From Engelhardtia mirabilis (GTDB taxonomy: Bacteria; Planctomycetota; UBA1135; GCA-002686595): a stretch of 64,000 nucleotides of DNA. The stretch covers positions 4,092,001-4,156,000 of the forward strand of contig CP036296.1 of NCBI GenBank assembly GCA_007751255.1. The letters run 5' to 3'. Shown here in pieces: positions 26,886 to 34,337 of the stretch; within the stretch, counting starts at the first letter, position 1; the number at the start of each line of letters is the position of its first letter. Made by a program: the position numbers and the translations under genes. Under the pieces are notes generated by a model. That model worked only from the letters and a program-made list of their open reading frames with translations. It searched no databases and had not been told where the DNA came from.

Positions 26886-27918
26886 CATGGGCAGAGGGTA
26901 CGAGGGAAAGGCGTAGGTGTACCGATGGGTGTTGCTCCAGTCGGGCTCCGCCAGCGTGTCCGGGTTGCCGTCGTGCTCGGCCCAGCGAATCGCGGCGTAG
27001 GGTCGCCAGTGGTTGTAGGAGATCTTGTTTTCGAAGGCGTTCACGCAGGCGTCGTAGACCGCCATCTCGAGCAGGGCGAACAGGCGCGTGGCCTCCCACA
27101 GGTCGAGGTCCTCTTCCGTCACCTGCCGCCGCGCCAGGCGGTTGTGCGAGTTCTCCACGAAGTCCTTCCACCACCGGGCCAGGTGGCTCTGGTCCGCGCT
27201 GCGCGTCGCGCTCTCGAAGCGGCCGAGCTGGCTGACCTCGTCGAACGCGCGCGGGTAGGCCTCGCTGTCGATGGCCGGCGGCGGAGGACTGCGGAATCGG
27301 TCGCAGCGCTCGAGCACGAAGGGCCGCGCCCGCGCCACCCGGCTCCGAAGAAGAAGCCATCCGGCGTGCCGCTGTGCTCGTCGAACTCGGCGTAGACCCC
27401 GGCCCGATGGGATGCCGGCTGTACTCCCCCTCGCCGTTCCACCCGTCGGCGACCCGCCGGGCCAGCACGGCGGCGGCTGCAGCGCGACCGAGGGCCTCGC
27501 CGCCCATCGAACCGGCGCCGTCGCCGGCGCTCGCCAGGCCCTCCTCGAGCAGGCCGAGCAGGTCCTGGGCCCGGTCGGGGTAGTGGTCGACCGCGACCTC
27601 GAAGGCCGCCCGGGCCGCGGCGACCAGGGGGTCCGCTGGCGGCTCCTCGCCGCGGTAGGCGTAGCTCTCGTAGCGGGGCCTGATCACATTGAGGGCGTCG
27701 TGCACCGCCAGGTGCATCATCGCGGCGGCAGGCAGCCCCTTGAGGGTCAGGAAGCCGTCCTCCTGCTGCGCGATGGCGAGCAGCTGACCGTTCCACTCTC
27801 GGGCCAGGTCGGCCTGCGCCTGGGCGCCGAGCGGCGCCGGCGGCGCGTCGTTGGTCGGGGTGTGGGCGCAGGCGCCGGCCAGGGGCGCCAGCAAGACGAG
27901 CGTTGCGCGGGACTGCAT
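26886..27918 (-). pseudogene. Vanadium-haloperoxidase/PAP2-like gene, 5' exon (frameshifted)
   Basis: The start is MQSRATLVLLAPLAGACAHT, a lipoprotein-type signal. The sequence follows the vanadium-dependent haloperoxidase-like secreted acid phosphatase family (DLAREWNGQLLAIAQQEDGF, MMHLAVHDALNVIRPRYESY, then RWWKDFVENSHNRLARR and ISYNHWRPYAAIRWAE). Three single-base losses break the frame: near 27406 (GGGG for GGGGG), near 27340 (TGG for TGGG) and near 26895 (TACCCT for TACCCCT). Restoring the last one gives FPSYPSAHG, the catalytic-histidine motif, and the intron enters right after that His codon. The lesions suggest an inactive gene. Confidence 0.78.
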
Positions 27919-27938
27919 CCTCTTGCCTCCTCGGTCCG

Positions 27939-28520
27939 GTGGCGGTGGCCGGAGTCATCGGGAAGCGGCGGCTCGCGGACGCACCACACGCCACGTACCT
28001 GTTGACTCCTGCCGGTGGGGCCCCGGGCCCGCTGATCGATCAGATGGCCGTCAGGGGACAGCAGTTGGCGCGCGACCTGACCGACGAGGACCTCGATCCC
28101 GCCTTCCTCGCGTGGAGCATGCATGCACGCATGAACACCGAGGCCCTGCCCCCGGGCCGACTGGTGCTGGAGTTCGCCTTCGAGGGCGTGCCCGAGAGCC
28201 TGAGTCGCTTCTGGCTCGTCAGCGAGGAGCGCGTGGTCGACTTGTGTATCCGGCCCCCCGGGCTCGACACGGACCTCCTGGTGCTCGCGGACCTGCGCCG
28301 CTTCGTCGGGACCTGGCGTGGCTTCCGCGACCTGCGGGCCGAGCTGAAGGCGGGGACGATCCGTCTCAGCGGACCGGTGGAGCTGCAGCGCCAGTTCCCC
28401 GCTTGGCTGCTCCGCAGCGGACTGGCGCCCTACGAGCGCAGGCGCGACGGACGGGAGCGCCGCCTGTTCGAGGCCAGCCGCCGCGACGATCGATCGGCGG
28501 CGACGCCGCCAACGGTCTGA
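27939..28520 (+). pseudogene. 5'-truncated HxlR-family regulator (effector half only)
   Basis: The frame reads GVIGKRRLADAPHATYLLTP, the end of an HxlR winged helix, and then an SCP2/sterol-carrier-like domain (LDPAFLAWSMHARMNTEALP, ESLSRFWLVSEERVVDLCIR). Full-length relatives carry about 60 more N-terminal residues including the recognition helix; here that part is absent and the sequence abuts the start of the haloperoxidase-like gene on the other strand. Any start (GTG 27939 or upstream TTG) would give a protein without DNA-binding ability. Probably a remnant left by the rearrangement that placed the neighbouring gene here. Confidence 0.6.
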
Positions 28521-28636
28521 GCGGGTATCCGGCGTCCCGCAGGGAGGCCATACTCGCGAGTGCTGGCCCGAGATCCACGGGCGCGCCGCGGTCGACGCCC
28601 TCCGAGCTCGGCCGCGGCGCCCGGACTCCCAGAACG

Positions 28637-29107
28637 ATGCGAATCGTGTTCACGAAGCTGACGGACCAGCGCCACCGCCTCGAGCTGCGGCGCGAGGGGT
28701 ACCCGTGCGAAGCCGTCGAGCTGGAGACGCGCAGCCTGCTGCTGCACGACCTGACCCACTTCGCCGTGGAGGCTCGGGCCGAGATCACAGAGGGGGTCTA
28801 CGGCCGCCTGGCCGCGGGCTCCAGCCTCGCGGAGCTGGCCCAGGCCGTGGAGGCGCCCGGGCTCGCCATGGCCGAGGACCTGGTGGGGCCGATGCAGTCG
28901 CTGTTCAACGGTCGCGGCAGCCGCGAGCGCTACCTCGAACTCGGGCGGGCCCGCTACCCGCAGGTCGTGGACGAGGCGTTCGTCGACGACGTGCTCGAGT
29001 CCCTGCGCCGCCTAGTGGGTCGCTGGCGGGCGACCCCCTTCGGGGGCTCGATGGAGCTGACCTGGCCAGCGCGGGACGCCGTCTGGGGTCCGAGTCCGGA
29101 CCCTTGA
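28637..29107 (+). CDS. Conserved hypothetical protein
   Basis: 156 residues from ATG 28637 (MRIVFTKLTDQRHRLELRRE). The first half is a beta-strand-rich region followed by a helix with LLLHDLTHFAVEARAEITEGVYGRLAAG, a block I associate with small bacterial proteins of unknown function; the rest is helical. No catalytic motif, signal or membrane segment is visible, so it is probably cytoplasmic. It stands alone between the truncated regulator and padR and is followed by a GC hairpin at 29136. Confidence 0.6.
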   Translation: MRIVFTKLTDQRHRLELRREGYPCEAVELETRSLLLHDLTHFAVEARAEITEGVYGRLAAGSSLAELAQAVEAPGLAMAEDLVGPMQSLFNGRGSRERYLELGRARYPQVVDEAFVDDVLESLRRLVGRWRATPFGGSMELTWPARDAVWGPSPDP

Positions 29108-29135
29108 CCGTCCTGGAGCGGCTCCGTCCCGGCAC

Positions 29136-29151
29136 GGGGCCCGGCGGCCCC
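29136..29151 (+). terminator. GC-rich hairpin after the hypothetical gene
   Basis: GGGGCC-CGGC-GGCCCC forms a perfect 6-bp stem with a 4-nt loop, 28 nt after the stop at 29107. There is no U-tract, so termination would be weak or factor-assisted. Confidence 0.4.
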
Positions 29152-29154
29152 CTA

Positions 29155-29177
29155 TACATATGATTCCGATGCATGTA
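29155..29177 (+). promoter_or_regulatory. AT-rich inverted repeat, candidate PadR operator
   Basis: TACAT at 29155-29159 and ATGTA at 29173-29177 are inverted arms separated by 13 nt, partly extended (TACATATGAT versus TACATGCAT on the other strand). It is a local AT-rich spot in GC-rich DNA, 50 nt upstream of padR, and overlaps a TAGGGT hexamer (29176). PadR-family repressors commonly bind ATGTA/TACAT arms in their own promoters. Confidence 0.4.
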
Positions 29178-29226
29178 GGGTGACGCCTGGTCGCGGAAGG
29201 ACCCAACCCCGCCGCGGCCACCGACC

Positions 29227-29544
29227 ATGAACCTCAAGGGCACGCTACCGCTGTTGATCCTGAAGGTGCTGCAGGGCGGTCCCCTCCACGGGTACGCCAT
29301 CGCCCAGCGCATCCGGCTGCTGTCCGACGGGCTGCTCGACTTCAAGGAGGGCAGCCTCTACCCCACGCTCCACGGCCAGGAGAACCGCGGCCTGATCGAG
29401 TCCGTGGAAGAGCAGGAGCGGGGGCGCGCGCGGCGCAGCTATCGCCTGACTCCGAAGGGTCGCAAGGCCCTGACCACCGAGGCCCAGCAGTGGCAGAGCC
29501 TGGCTGCGGCCGTCGACACGATCCTGGAAGGTGGCCCCGCATGA
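29227..29544 (+). CDS. PadR-family transcriptional regulator
   Basis: 105 residues: a compact winged-helix protein with the PadR pattern LPLLILKVLQGGPLHGYAIA, IRLLSDGLLDFKEGSLYPTL and the wing RRSYRLTPKGRKAL. It belongs to the short subfamily lacking the C-terminal dimer domain. Its stop overlaps the ATG of a membrane protein with an HAAS-like helical domain, a standard pairing in which the partner is controlled with, and may signal to, the regulator. An inverted repeat at 29155-29177 may be its own operator. Confidence 0.9.
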   Translation: MNLKGTLPLLILKVLQGGPLHGYAIAQRIRLLSDGLLDFKEGSLYPTLHGQENRGLIESVEEQERGRARRSYRLTPKGRKALTTEAQQWQSLAAAVDTILEGGPA

Positions 29545-30200
29545 AGACCGACCGCGGCGCCCTGCCGATCGAGCTCCGCCACTGGCTGGAGCAGGCGACC
29601 CACGGACTGAGCGACGAAGCGCGCCAACGGGTGGGCCGCGAGATCGAGGACCACTTCCGCTCGGCCCTGGAGGCCGCGTCGGCCGAGGGGCTCGATCCGT
29701 CCCTGGCGCGACGCCGAGCCCTGGACGCCCTCGGCGACCCGGCTGCCGCGGCGCGTGACTTCCGCCGGACCAACCTCACCCGCTTCCAGTCGCGGTTGCT
29801 CGAAGGCCACTGCGGGCGCCCGAGGTGGCCAGTCCTGGCACTGCATCTGGGCCTGGTGGCGCTGGGGGTCTGGCTCACCGCCGCCCTGTCGGGGCCAGAG
29901 GGACCCTCGCTGGTGGCCAAGGTCTCCGTCGTCTCGATGGCCGTCGCGGCCGCGGTGATTCACCTGGTGGCGCCCTGGCTCTTCGATCGAGGCCGGAAGG
30001 GCCTCGCCGTCCTGTCTAGCGGCCTGGCCCAGTGGCTACTGTTCGCGAGCCTCTGCGTCGGTGTGCCGCGAGGACTCGACGTCCCTCCGCAGCCCCTCGC
30101 CGCCTGGTTCTACGCTGCGGTGCTGCTCGTACTCCTCGTGCTCTACCTGCCTGCCGTGAGCAAGGCCAGGCATCTGGGGCCCGAGCAGGCCGGACCCTGA
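29541..30200 (+). CDS. HAAS-type/permease-prefix membrane protein
   Basis: 219 residues from the ATG overlapping the padR stop; the upstream ATG frame from 29490 is rejected for lack of coding pattern. Residues 10-85 match the PadR-associated alpha-helical (HAAS/permease-prefix) domain: ELRHWLEQATHGLSDEARQR and LARRRALDALGDPAAAARDF. Four hydrophobic helices follow (ALHLGLVALGVWLTAALSG, VSVVSMAVAAAVIHLVAPWL, a third near 160 and FYAAVLLVLLVLYLPAV). There is no transporter motif. It probably acts as a membrane-bound sensor or partner of PadR. Confidence 0.75.
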   Translation: MKTDRGALPIELRHWLEQATHGLSDEARQRVGREIEDHFRSALEAASAEGLDPSLARRRALDALGDPAAAARDFRRTNLTRFQSRLLEGHCGRPRWPVLALHLGLVALGVWLTAALSGPEGPSLVAKVSVVSMAVAAAVIHLVAPWLFDRGRKGLAVLSSGLAQWLLFASLCVGVPRGLDVPPQPLAAWFYAAVLLVLLVLYLPAVSKARHLGPEQAGP

Positions 30201-30261
30201 CCTTACGGCTGGCCGGGTGACCGCGCCCCGGCCGGCGCGCTTCGATCCGGGGCTCGCTCGC

Positions 30262-30267
30262 TAGGCT
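30262..30267 (+). promoter_or_regulatory. -10-like TAGGCT, 7 nt before the ATG
   Basis: TAGGCT ends at 30267; the VOC gene ATG is at 30274. No RBS. A candidate leaderless promoter with the same spacing as those at 5973, 17114 and 60721. Confidence 0.4.
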
Positions 30268-30273
30268 GCTGCG

Positions 30274-30618
30274 ATGCAGGTCCACTACCTGGAGATCGTG
30301 ACCACGGACGTCGAGGGCGTCTGCACGCGCTTGGAGCGGGAGCACGACACCGTCCTGGGCGAGGGCGACCCGCTCCTGGGCGGAGCGAGGACCGCGCCGC
30401 TGGCAGGGGGCGGGATGGTCGGCGTCCGCGCGCCGCTCGACGGGTCCGAGCAGGCCGTGGTCAGGCCCTACTTCCTGGTCGACGACATCGAGGCCGCCGT
30501 GGCCGCCGCCCAGGCGCAGGGCGCCGAGGTGGCCCACCCGCCCCTCGAGCTCCCGGGCCGCGGTAGCTTCTCGATCCTGATCCAGGGCGGCCTGCACCAC
30601 GGACTCTGGCAGCTCTGA
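30274..30618 (+). CDS. VOC-superfamily (glyoxalase-like) protein
   Basis: 114 residues with a single beta-alpha-beta-beta-beta pair: YLEIVTTDVEGVCTRLERE at the N terminus and PYFLVDDIEAAVAAAQAQGAEV in the second module, with the central RTAPLAGGGMVGVRAPL strand. These are usual vicinal-oxygen-chelate features. A metal site is suggested by His5 and His residues near the C-terminal GGLHHGLWQL, but not proven. Small VOC proteins act as lyases, dioxygenases or binding proteins; no substrate can be named. Confidence 0.75.
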   Translation: MQVHYLEIVTTDVEGVCTRLEREHDTVLGEGDPLLGGARTAPLAGGGMVGVRAPLDGSEQAVVRPYFLVDDIEAAVAAAQAQGAEVAHPPLELPGRGSFSILIQGGLHHGLWQL

Positions 30619-30649
30619 CCCCACTGGCCCGCCACCCCCAGCGACGGCC

Positions 30650-32404
30650 ATGCGTGACATCTCCAAGTCCATTGGTCACACGCGGCTAGGCCAGCTGGCT
30701 GCGACCGCGATCTGCGGCAACGACATCACGTCGTCGTGCCTCTACGTCTCGGCGCTCGCGATCCTCTACGCGGGCAAGCTCGCCCCCGTCGCGCTGCTGC
30801 TGGTGGCGGGCGTGCTGTACCTGTACCGCTCGATCTACGCCGAGGTCGTCGGCGCCCTGCCCCTCAACGGCGGTGCGTACAACGCCCTGCTGAACACGAC
30901 GAGCAAGTACCGGGCCTCCGTGGCCGCCTGCCTGACGGTGCTCTCGTACATGGCCACGGCGGTCATCTCCGCCAACGAGGCCATGCACTACGTCCACACG
31001 CTCTGGGCGGGTTTGCCGATCCTCTGGGCGACGGTCGGCCTCTTGGCCGTCTTCATGGGCCTGACGATCATCGGTATCAGCGAATCCTCGCGCGTGGCGA
31101 TCGCGATCTTCGTCACCCACCTCGCGAGCCTGCTGCTGCTGCTGGCGGTCGGACTTGTCTACATCGCAGGCCACGGGCTGGAGACCTTGACACAGAATCT
31201 CGCCACGCCCTCGCCCGGCGGCTTCGCGATGGCCCTGTTCTTCGGCTTCTCCGCCGCCATGCTCGGCATCTCGGGCTTCGAGAGCTCGGCCAACTTCGTG
31301 GAGGAACAGGAGCCGGGGGTGTTCCCCAAGACCCTCCGCAACATGTGGCTGGCGGTCTCGTTCTTCAATCCGGTCATGGCGCTCCTGGCGCTGGCGCTGG
31401 TGCCGATCCCCGAGGTGGCCGAGAACCGCACCGCGCTGCTGGCCCACATGGGGCACGAGGCCGGGGGCAGTTGGCTGGCGACCCTGATCTCGCTCGACGC
31501 CGCCCTGGTCCTGAGCGGAGCCGTGCTGACCTCCTTCGTGGGCGTCAACGGCCTGGTCACGCGCATGACCCTCGATCGCTGCCTGCCCCAGTTCCTGCTC
31601 GAGACCAACCGACGCGGAACGACCCACCGCATCCTGATCGCGTTCTTCCTGCTCTCGGTCTCGGTGCTGCTGATCACCCGCGGCGAGTTGGAGGCCCTGG
31701 CGGGGGTCTACACCATCTCGTTCCTGGCGGTGATGGTGCTGTTCGGCCTCGGCAGCATGCTGCTCAAGATCAAGCGCGCCAAGCTCCCCCGCCCGACCAT
31801 CGCCACCTGGCCCACGGTCATCCTGGGCGTCGGCGCGGTGCTGGCCGGCCTGGTCGGGAACATCGTGATGAACCCGCCGTACTTCTGGGTCTTCGTGCGC
31901 TACTTCGTGCCGGCTCTGCTGGTGGTCTCGATCATGCTCGGTCGCATCGCGATCCTGAAGGCGATGCTCTACATCGCACGGCAGTTGATCGTCTCGGTCA
32001 CCAAGCCGATGGGCAAGCTGGTCGTGACGATCCGCGAGTGGATCGACGAGATCAACTCCCAGCAGATCGTCTTCTTCACCCACGGTGACGACATCGCGCA
32101 GCTCAACAACGCGATGCTTTACGTGCGGGCCAACGAGAACACCAACCGCATCAAGATCGTCCTGGTCGCGAAGGACGCCGAGGAGGTACCCGAGCACCTG
32201 CGCGAGGAGATCGCGCTCTTGGACCAGGCCTACCCCAAGATCGACATGGAGTTCGTGGTCAGGAAGGGCGAGTTCGGGCCCAAGTTGATCCACGAGCTGT
32301 CGGAGCTGTGGAAGGTGCCCACCAACCTGATGTTCATCGGCTCGCCCACGGGGCACTTGGAGTACAGCCTCAGGGACCTGGGCGGCGTACGCCTGATCAT
32401 CTGA
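30650..32404 (+). CDS. APC-superfamily permease with C-terminal cytoplasmic domain
   Basis: 584 residues. Residues 1-440 hold about 12 transmembrane helices of the amino acid/polyamine/organocation type (TAICGNDITSSCLYVSALAI early helix; GFESSANFVEEQEPGVFPKT in the helix 6 region). The last 130 residues form a soluble alpha/beta domain (QIVFFTHGDDIAQLNNAMLY, IKIVLVAKDAEEVPEHLRE and a C-terminal NLMFIGSPTGHLEYSLRDLG) resembling a universal-stress-protein-like regulatory domain seen in some APC transporters. Substrate unknown, probably an amino acid. It starts 31 nt after the VOC gene. Confidence 0.85.
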   Translation: MRDISKSIGHTRLGQLAATAICGNDITSSCLYVSALAILYAGKLAPVALLLVAGVLYLYRSIYAEVVGALPLNGGAYNALLNTTSKYRASVAACLTVLSYMATAVISANEAMHYVHTLWAGLPILWATVGLLAVFMGLTIIGISESSRVAIAIFVTHLASLLLLLAVGLVYIAGHGLETLTQNLATPSPGGFAMALFFGFSAAMLGISGFESSANFVEEQEPGVFPKTLRNMWLAVSFFNPVMALLALALVPIPEVAENRTALLAHMGHEAGGSWLATLISLDAALVLSGAVLTSFVGVNGLVTRMTLDRCLPQFLLETNRRGTTHRILIAFFLLSVSVLLITRGELEALAGVYTISFLAVMVLFGLGSMLLKIKRAKLPRPTIATWPTVILGVGAVLAGLVGNIVMNPPYFWVFVRYFVPALLVVSIMLGRIAILKAMLYIARQLIVSVTKPMGKLVVTIREWIDEINSQQIVFFTHGDDIAQLNNAMLYVRANENTNRIKIVLVAKDAEEVPEHLREEIALLDQAYPKIDMEFVVRKGEFGPKLIHELSELWKVPTNLMFIGSPTGHLEYSLRDLGGVRLII

Positions 32405-32420
32405 TGGCTCGACGGGCCGC

Positions 32421-33770
32421 TCAGGCGGTCTCCAACTCGGCCAGGCGACGCTCGAAGTAGCGACGCTCGGGAGCCTGTCGCGCGAGAGCCAGGGCGCGGC
32501 GGTAGGCGGCGGCCGCCTCGTCCCCGCGGCCGAGGCGTCGACACAGGTCGGCGCGAGTGGCGTGGGCCGGCAGGTAGCGCTCGAGCTCGCGTCCCGCCGC
32601 GCCGGCGAACAGGGCGTCGACGAGGGCCAGGCCCACGGCCGGGCCGTCGCGCATGGCCACGGCGACAGCGCGGTTGAGCTCCACCACAGGCGAGGGCGCC
32701 ACGCGCAGTAGAAGGTCGTAGAGCCCCACGATCTGGGGCCAGTCGGTGGCCTCGGCGCTCGGTGACTCGGCGTGCACGGCCGCGATCGCCGCCTGCAGGG
32801 TGTAGGCGCCGAAGTTGCGGTTGGCGAGGGCCCGCTCGACGAGGGCCACGCCCTCGGCGATCTGCCCTCGGTCCCAGAGGGCGCGGTCCTGGAACTCGAG
32901 GGTCACGAGGTCGCCCGCGACGTCGAGGCGCGCGGAACGCCGGGCGTCGTTCAGGAGCATCAGCGCGAGGAGTCCGGCGGCCTCGGTGGCGCCCGAGGAG
33001 CGGCGGGGCTCGAGGCCCAAGTCGCGCCGCGCCGCGCTCGGTGTCTCGTCGCCGCCATCGATCAGCCCGAGCACCAACCTGCCGAGGCGGATGGCCTCGG
33101 CACAAAGGTCGGCGCGCACCAGCGTTGCACCGGACGACGCGTGGTGGCCCTCGTTGAAGACCAGGTAGACCACCTGCAGGACCCCAGCCAGGCGAGCCGG
33201 CCACTCGGCCGGGCCCGGCACTTCGTAGGGGAGCTGCTCGTCGCGGATCTTCGTCTTGGCGCGGACGATGCGCTGGGCGATGGTCGACGGCGCGGTGAGG
33301 AAGGCGCTCGCGATCTCTTCCGTGGCCAGGCCGCAGACCTCGCGCAGGGTCAGTGCCACCTGCCCCTCGGGGGCGAGGGCGGGGTGGCAACAGGTGAAGA
33401 CCAGGCGCAGGCGATCGTCGACCAGCTCCCCGTCGAGGGCGGCCAAGCCCGGCGCCGAGGTGGAGCGGTAGCCCTCGGCATCGCGCTCGATCCGCTCGGC
33501 GACGACCGCCAACGACGCATCCCGCCGCGCTCGCCGCCGCAGGGCATCCAGGGCGCGGAAGCGCCCCGCCGCCACGAGCCAGGCGCGCGGGTAGGCGGGG
33601 ATCCCCTCGCTCGGCCAGCGTCGCAGGGCCTCCGCGAAGGCGTCGGAGAGGGCCTCCTCGGCCAGGTCGAAGTCGCCCAGACGCCGGATCAGCGTCGCCA
33701 GCACGCGGCGCGAATCGGCGCGGTAGATCGCGTCGATTCGCGCCGGAACGTCGCCCGCTGCGGCCGCCAT
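32421..33770 (-). CDS. ECF42-type RNA polymerase sigma factor with C-terminal extension
   Basis: 449 residues, far longer than a typical ECF sigma factor (about 200). Sigma region 2 is FDLAEEALSDAFAEALRRWP with the following RARRDA segment; region 4 is LTLREVCGLATEEIASAFLTA and the recognition helix APSTIAQRIVRAKTKIR. The C-terminal 230 residues are helical with TPR-like repeats (RALANRNFGAYTLQAAIAAV; LDALFAGAAGRELERYLPAH), the mark of the ECF42 group. That group is encoded next to DGPF/YCII proteins rather than anti-sigma factors, as here: the DGPF gene lies 3 nt upstream. The extension is thought to control activity; the signal is unknown. Confidence 0.88.
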   Translation of the reverse strand: MAAAAGDVPARIDAIYRADSRRVLATLIRRLGDFDLAEEALSDAFAEALRRWPSEGIPAYPRAWLVAAGRFRALDALRRRARRDASLAVVAERIERDAEGYRSTSAPGLAALDGELVDDRLRLVFTCCHPALAPEGQVALTLREVCGLATEEIASAFLTAPSTIAQRIVRAKTKIRDEQLPYEVPGPAEWPARLAGVLQVVYLVFNEGHHASSGATLVRADLCAEAIRLGRLVLGLIDGGDETPSAARRDLGLEPRRSSGATEAAGLLALMLLNDARRSARLDVAGDLVTLEFQDRALWDRGQIAEGVALVERALANRNFGAYTLQAAIAAVHAESPSAEATDWPQIVGLYDLLLRVAPSPVVELNRAVAVAMRDGPAVGLALVDALFAGAAGRELERYLPAHATRADLCRRLGRGDEAAAAYRRALALARQAPERRYFERRLAELETA

Positions 33771-33773
33771 CGC

Positions 33774-34139
33774 CTACTTGTGGCAGGTCGGCGAGAAGGG
33801 CCGGACCTCGATGCCCCAGCCCAGCTCCTCGCCCATGTTCGCGGCCGGGTGCAGGGCGGCGATCCGCAGGGCCTCGTTCATGTCCCGCGCCTCGATCAGG
33901 ATCAGACCACCGACCTGCTCCTTGGTCTCGAGGTACGGGCCGTCGGTGATCACTGTCTTGCCGCCCCGCGGCCGCAGGCAGACCGAATCCCACTCCAGGC
34001 TCTCACCCGAGATCAGGTGACCGCTGGCGCGCAGCTCCTCGTCGTAGACCCGCGCCTGGGCGACGATCGCCTCGAACTCGGCCGGGGTGAGCTGCTCGTT
34101 CTTGGATTGGTCGCCGTAGGCCAGGACCAGGTACTTCAT
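33774..34139 (-). CDS. DGPF/YCII-domain protein, partner of the ECF42 sigma factor
   Basis: 121 residues from ATG 34139 (MKYLVLAYGDQSKNEQLTPA). The YCII-related ferredoxin-like fold carries DGPYLETKEQVGGLILIEAR, the DGPF motif of the family, and a typical C-terminal LGWGIEVRPF. It precedes the sigma factor gene by 3 nt, so the pair is co-transcribed. ECF42 targets often include DGPF genes themselves, so autoregulation is plausible. No catalytic activity can be assigned. Confidence 0.85.
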   Translation of the reverse strand: MKYLVLAYGDQSKNEQLTPAEFEAIVAQARVYDEELRASGHLISGESLEWDSVCLRPRGGKTVITDGPYLETKEQVGGLILIEARDMNEALRIAALHPAANMGEELGWGIEVRPFSPTCHK

Positions 34140-34337
34140 CGTCGTCTCCGCTCGCGTCGCTCTTTTCTCGGGCGCCCGCCCGGACAACAGGTCCGCGAGC
34201 TCACCCACGAGTCGCTCGGCGGGGTCCACGATCGACAAGTGTCTCGAGGAAATCCAGAGGGCGGGGGCGCGTGGGCGCCGCTCGGGTTCATCGGCAGCGC
34301 GGGGCGCGCGCCAAGGGCGGTAGGGTGTTGGCCAACC

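Noticed and set aside
30686-32356. 556-codon minus-strand open frame over the APC permease
   Set aside because: Shadow frame rich in Asp, Gln, His and Arg with no hydrophobic helices; the plus-strand permease is clearly the gene.
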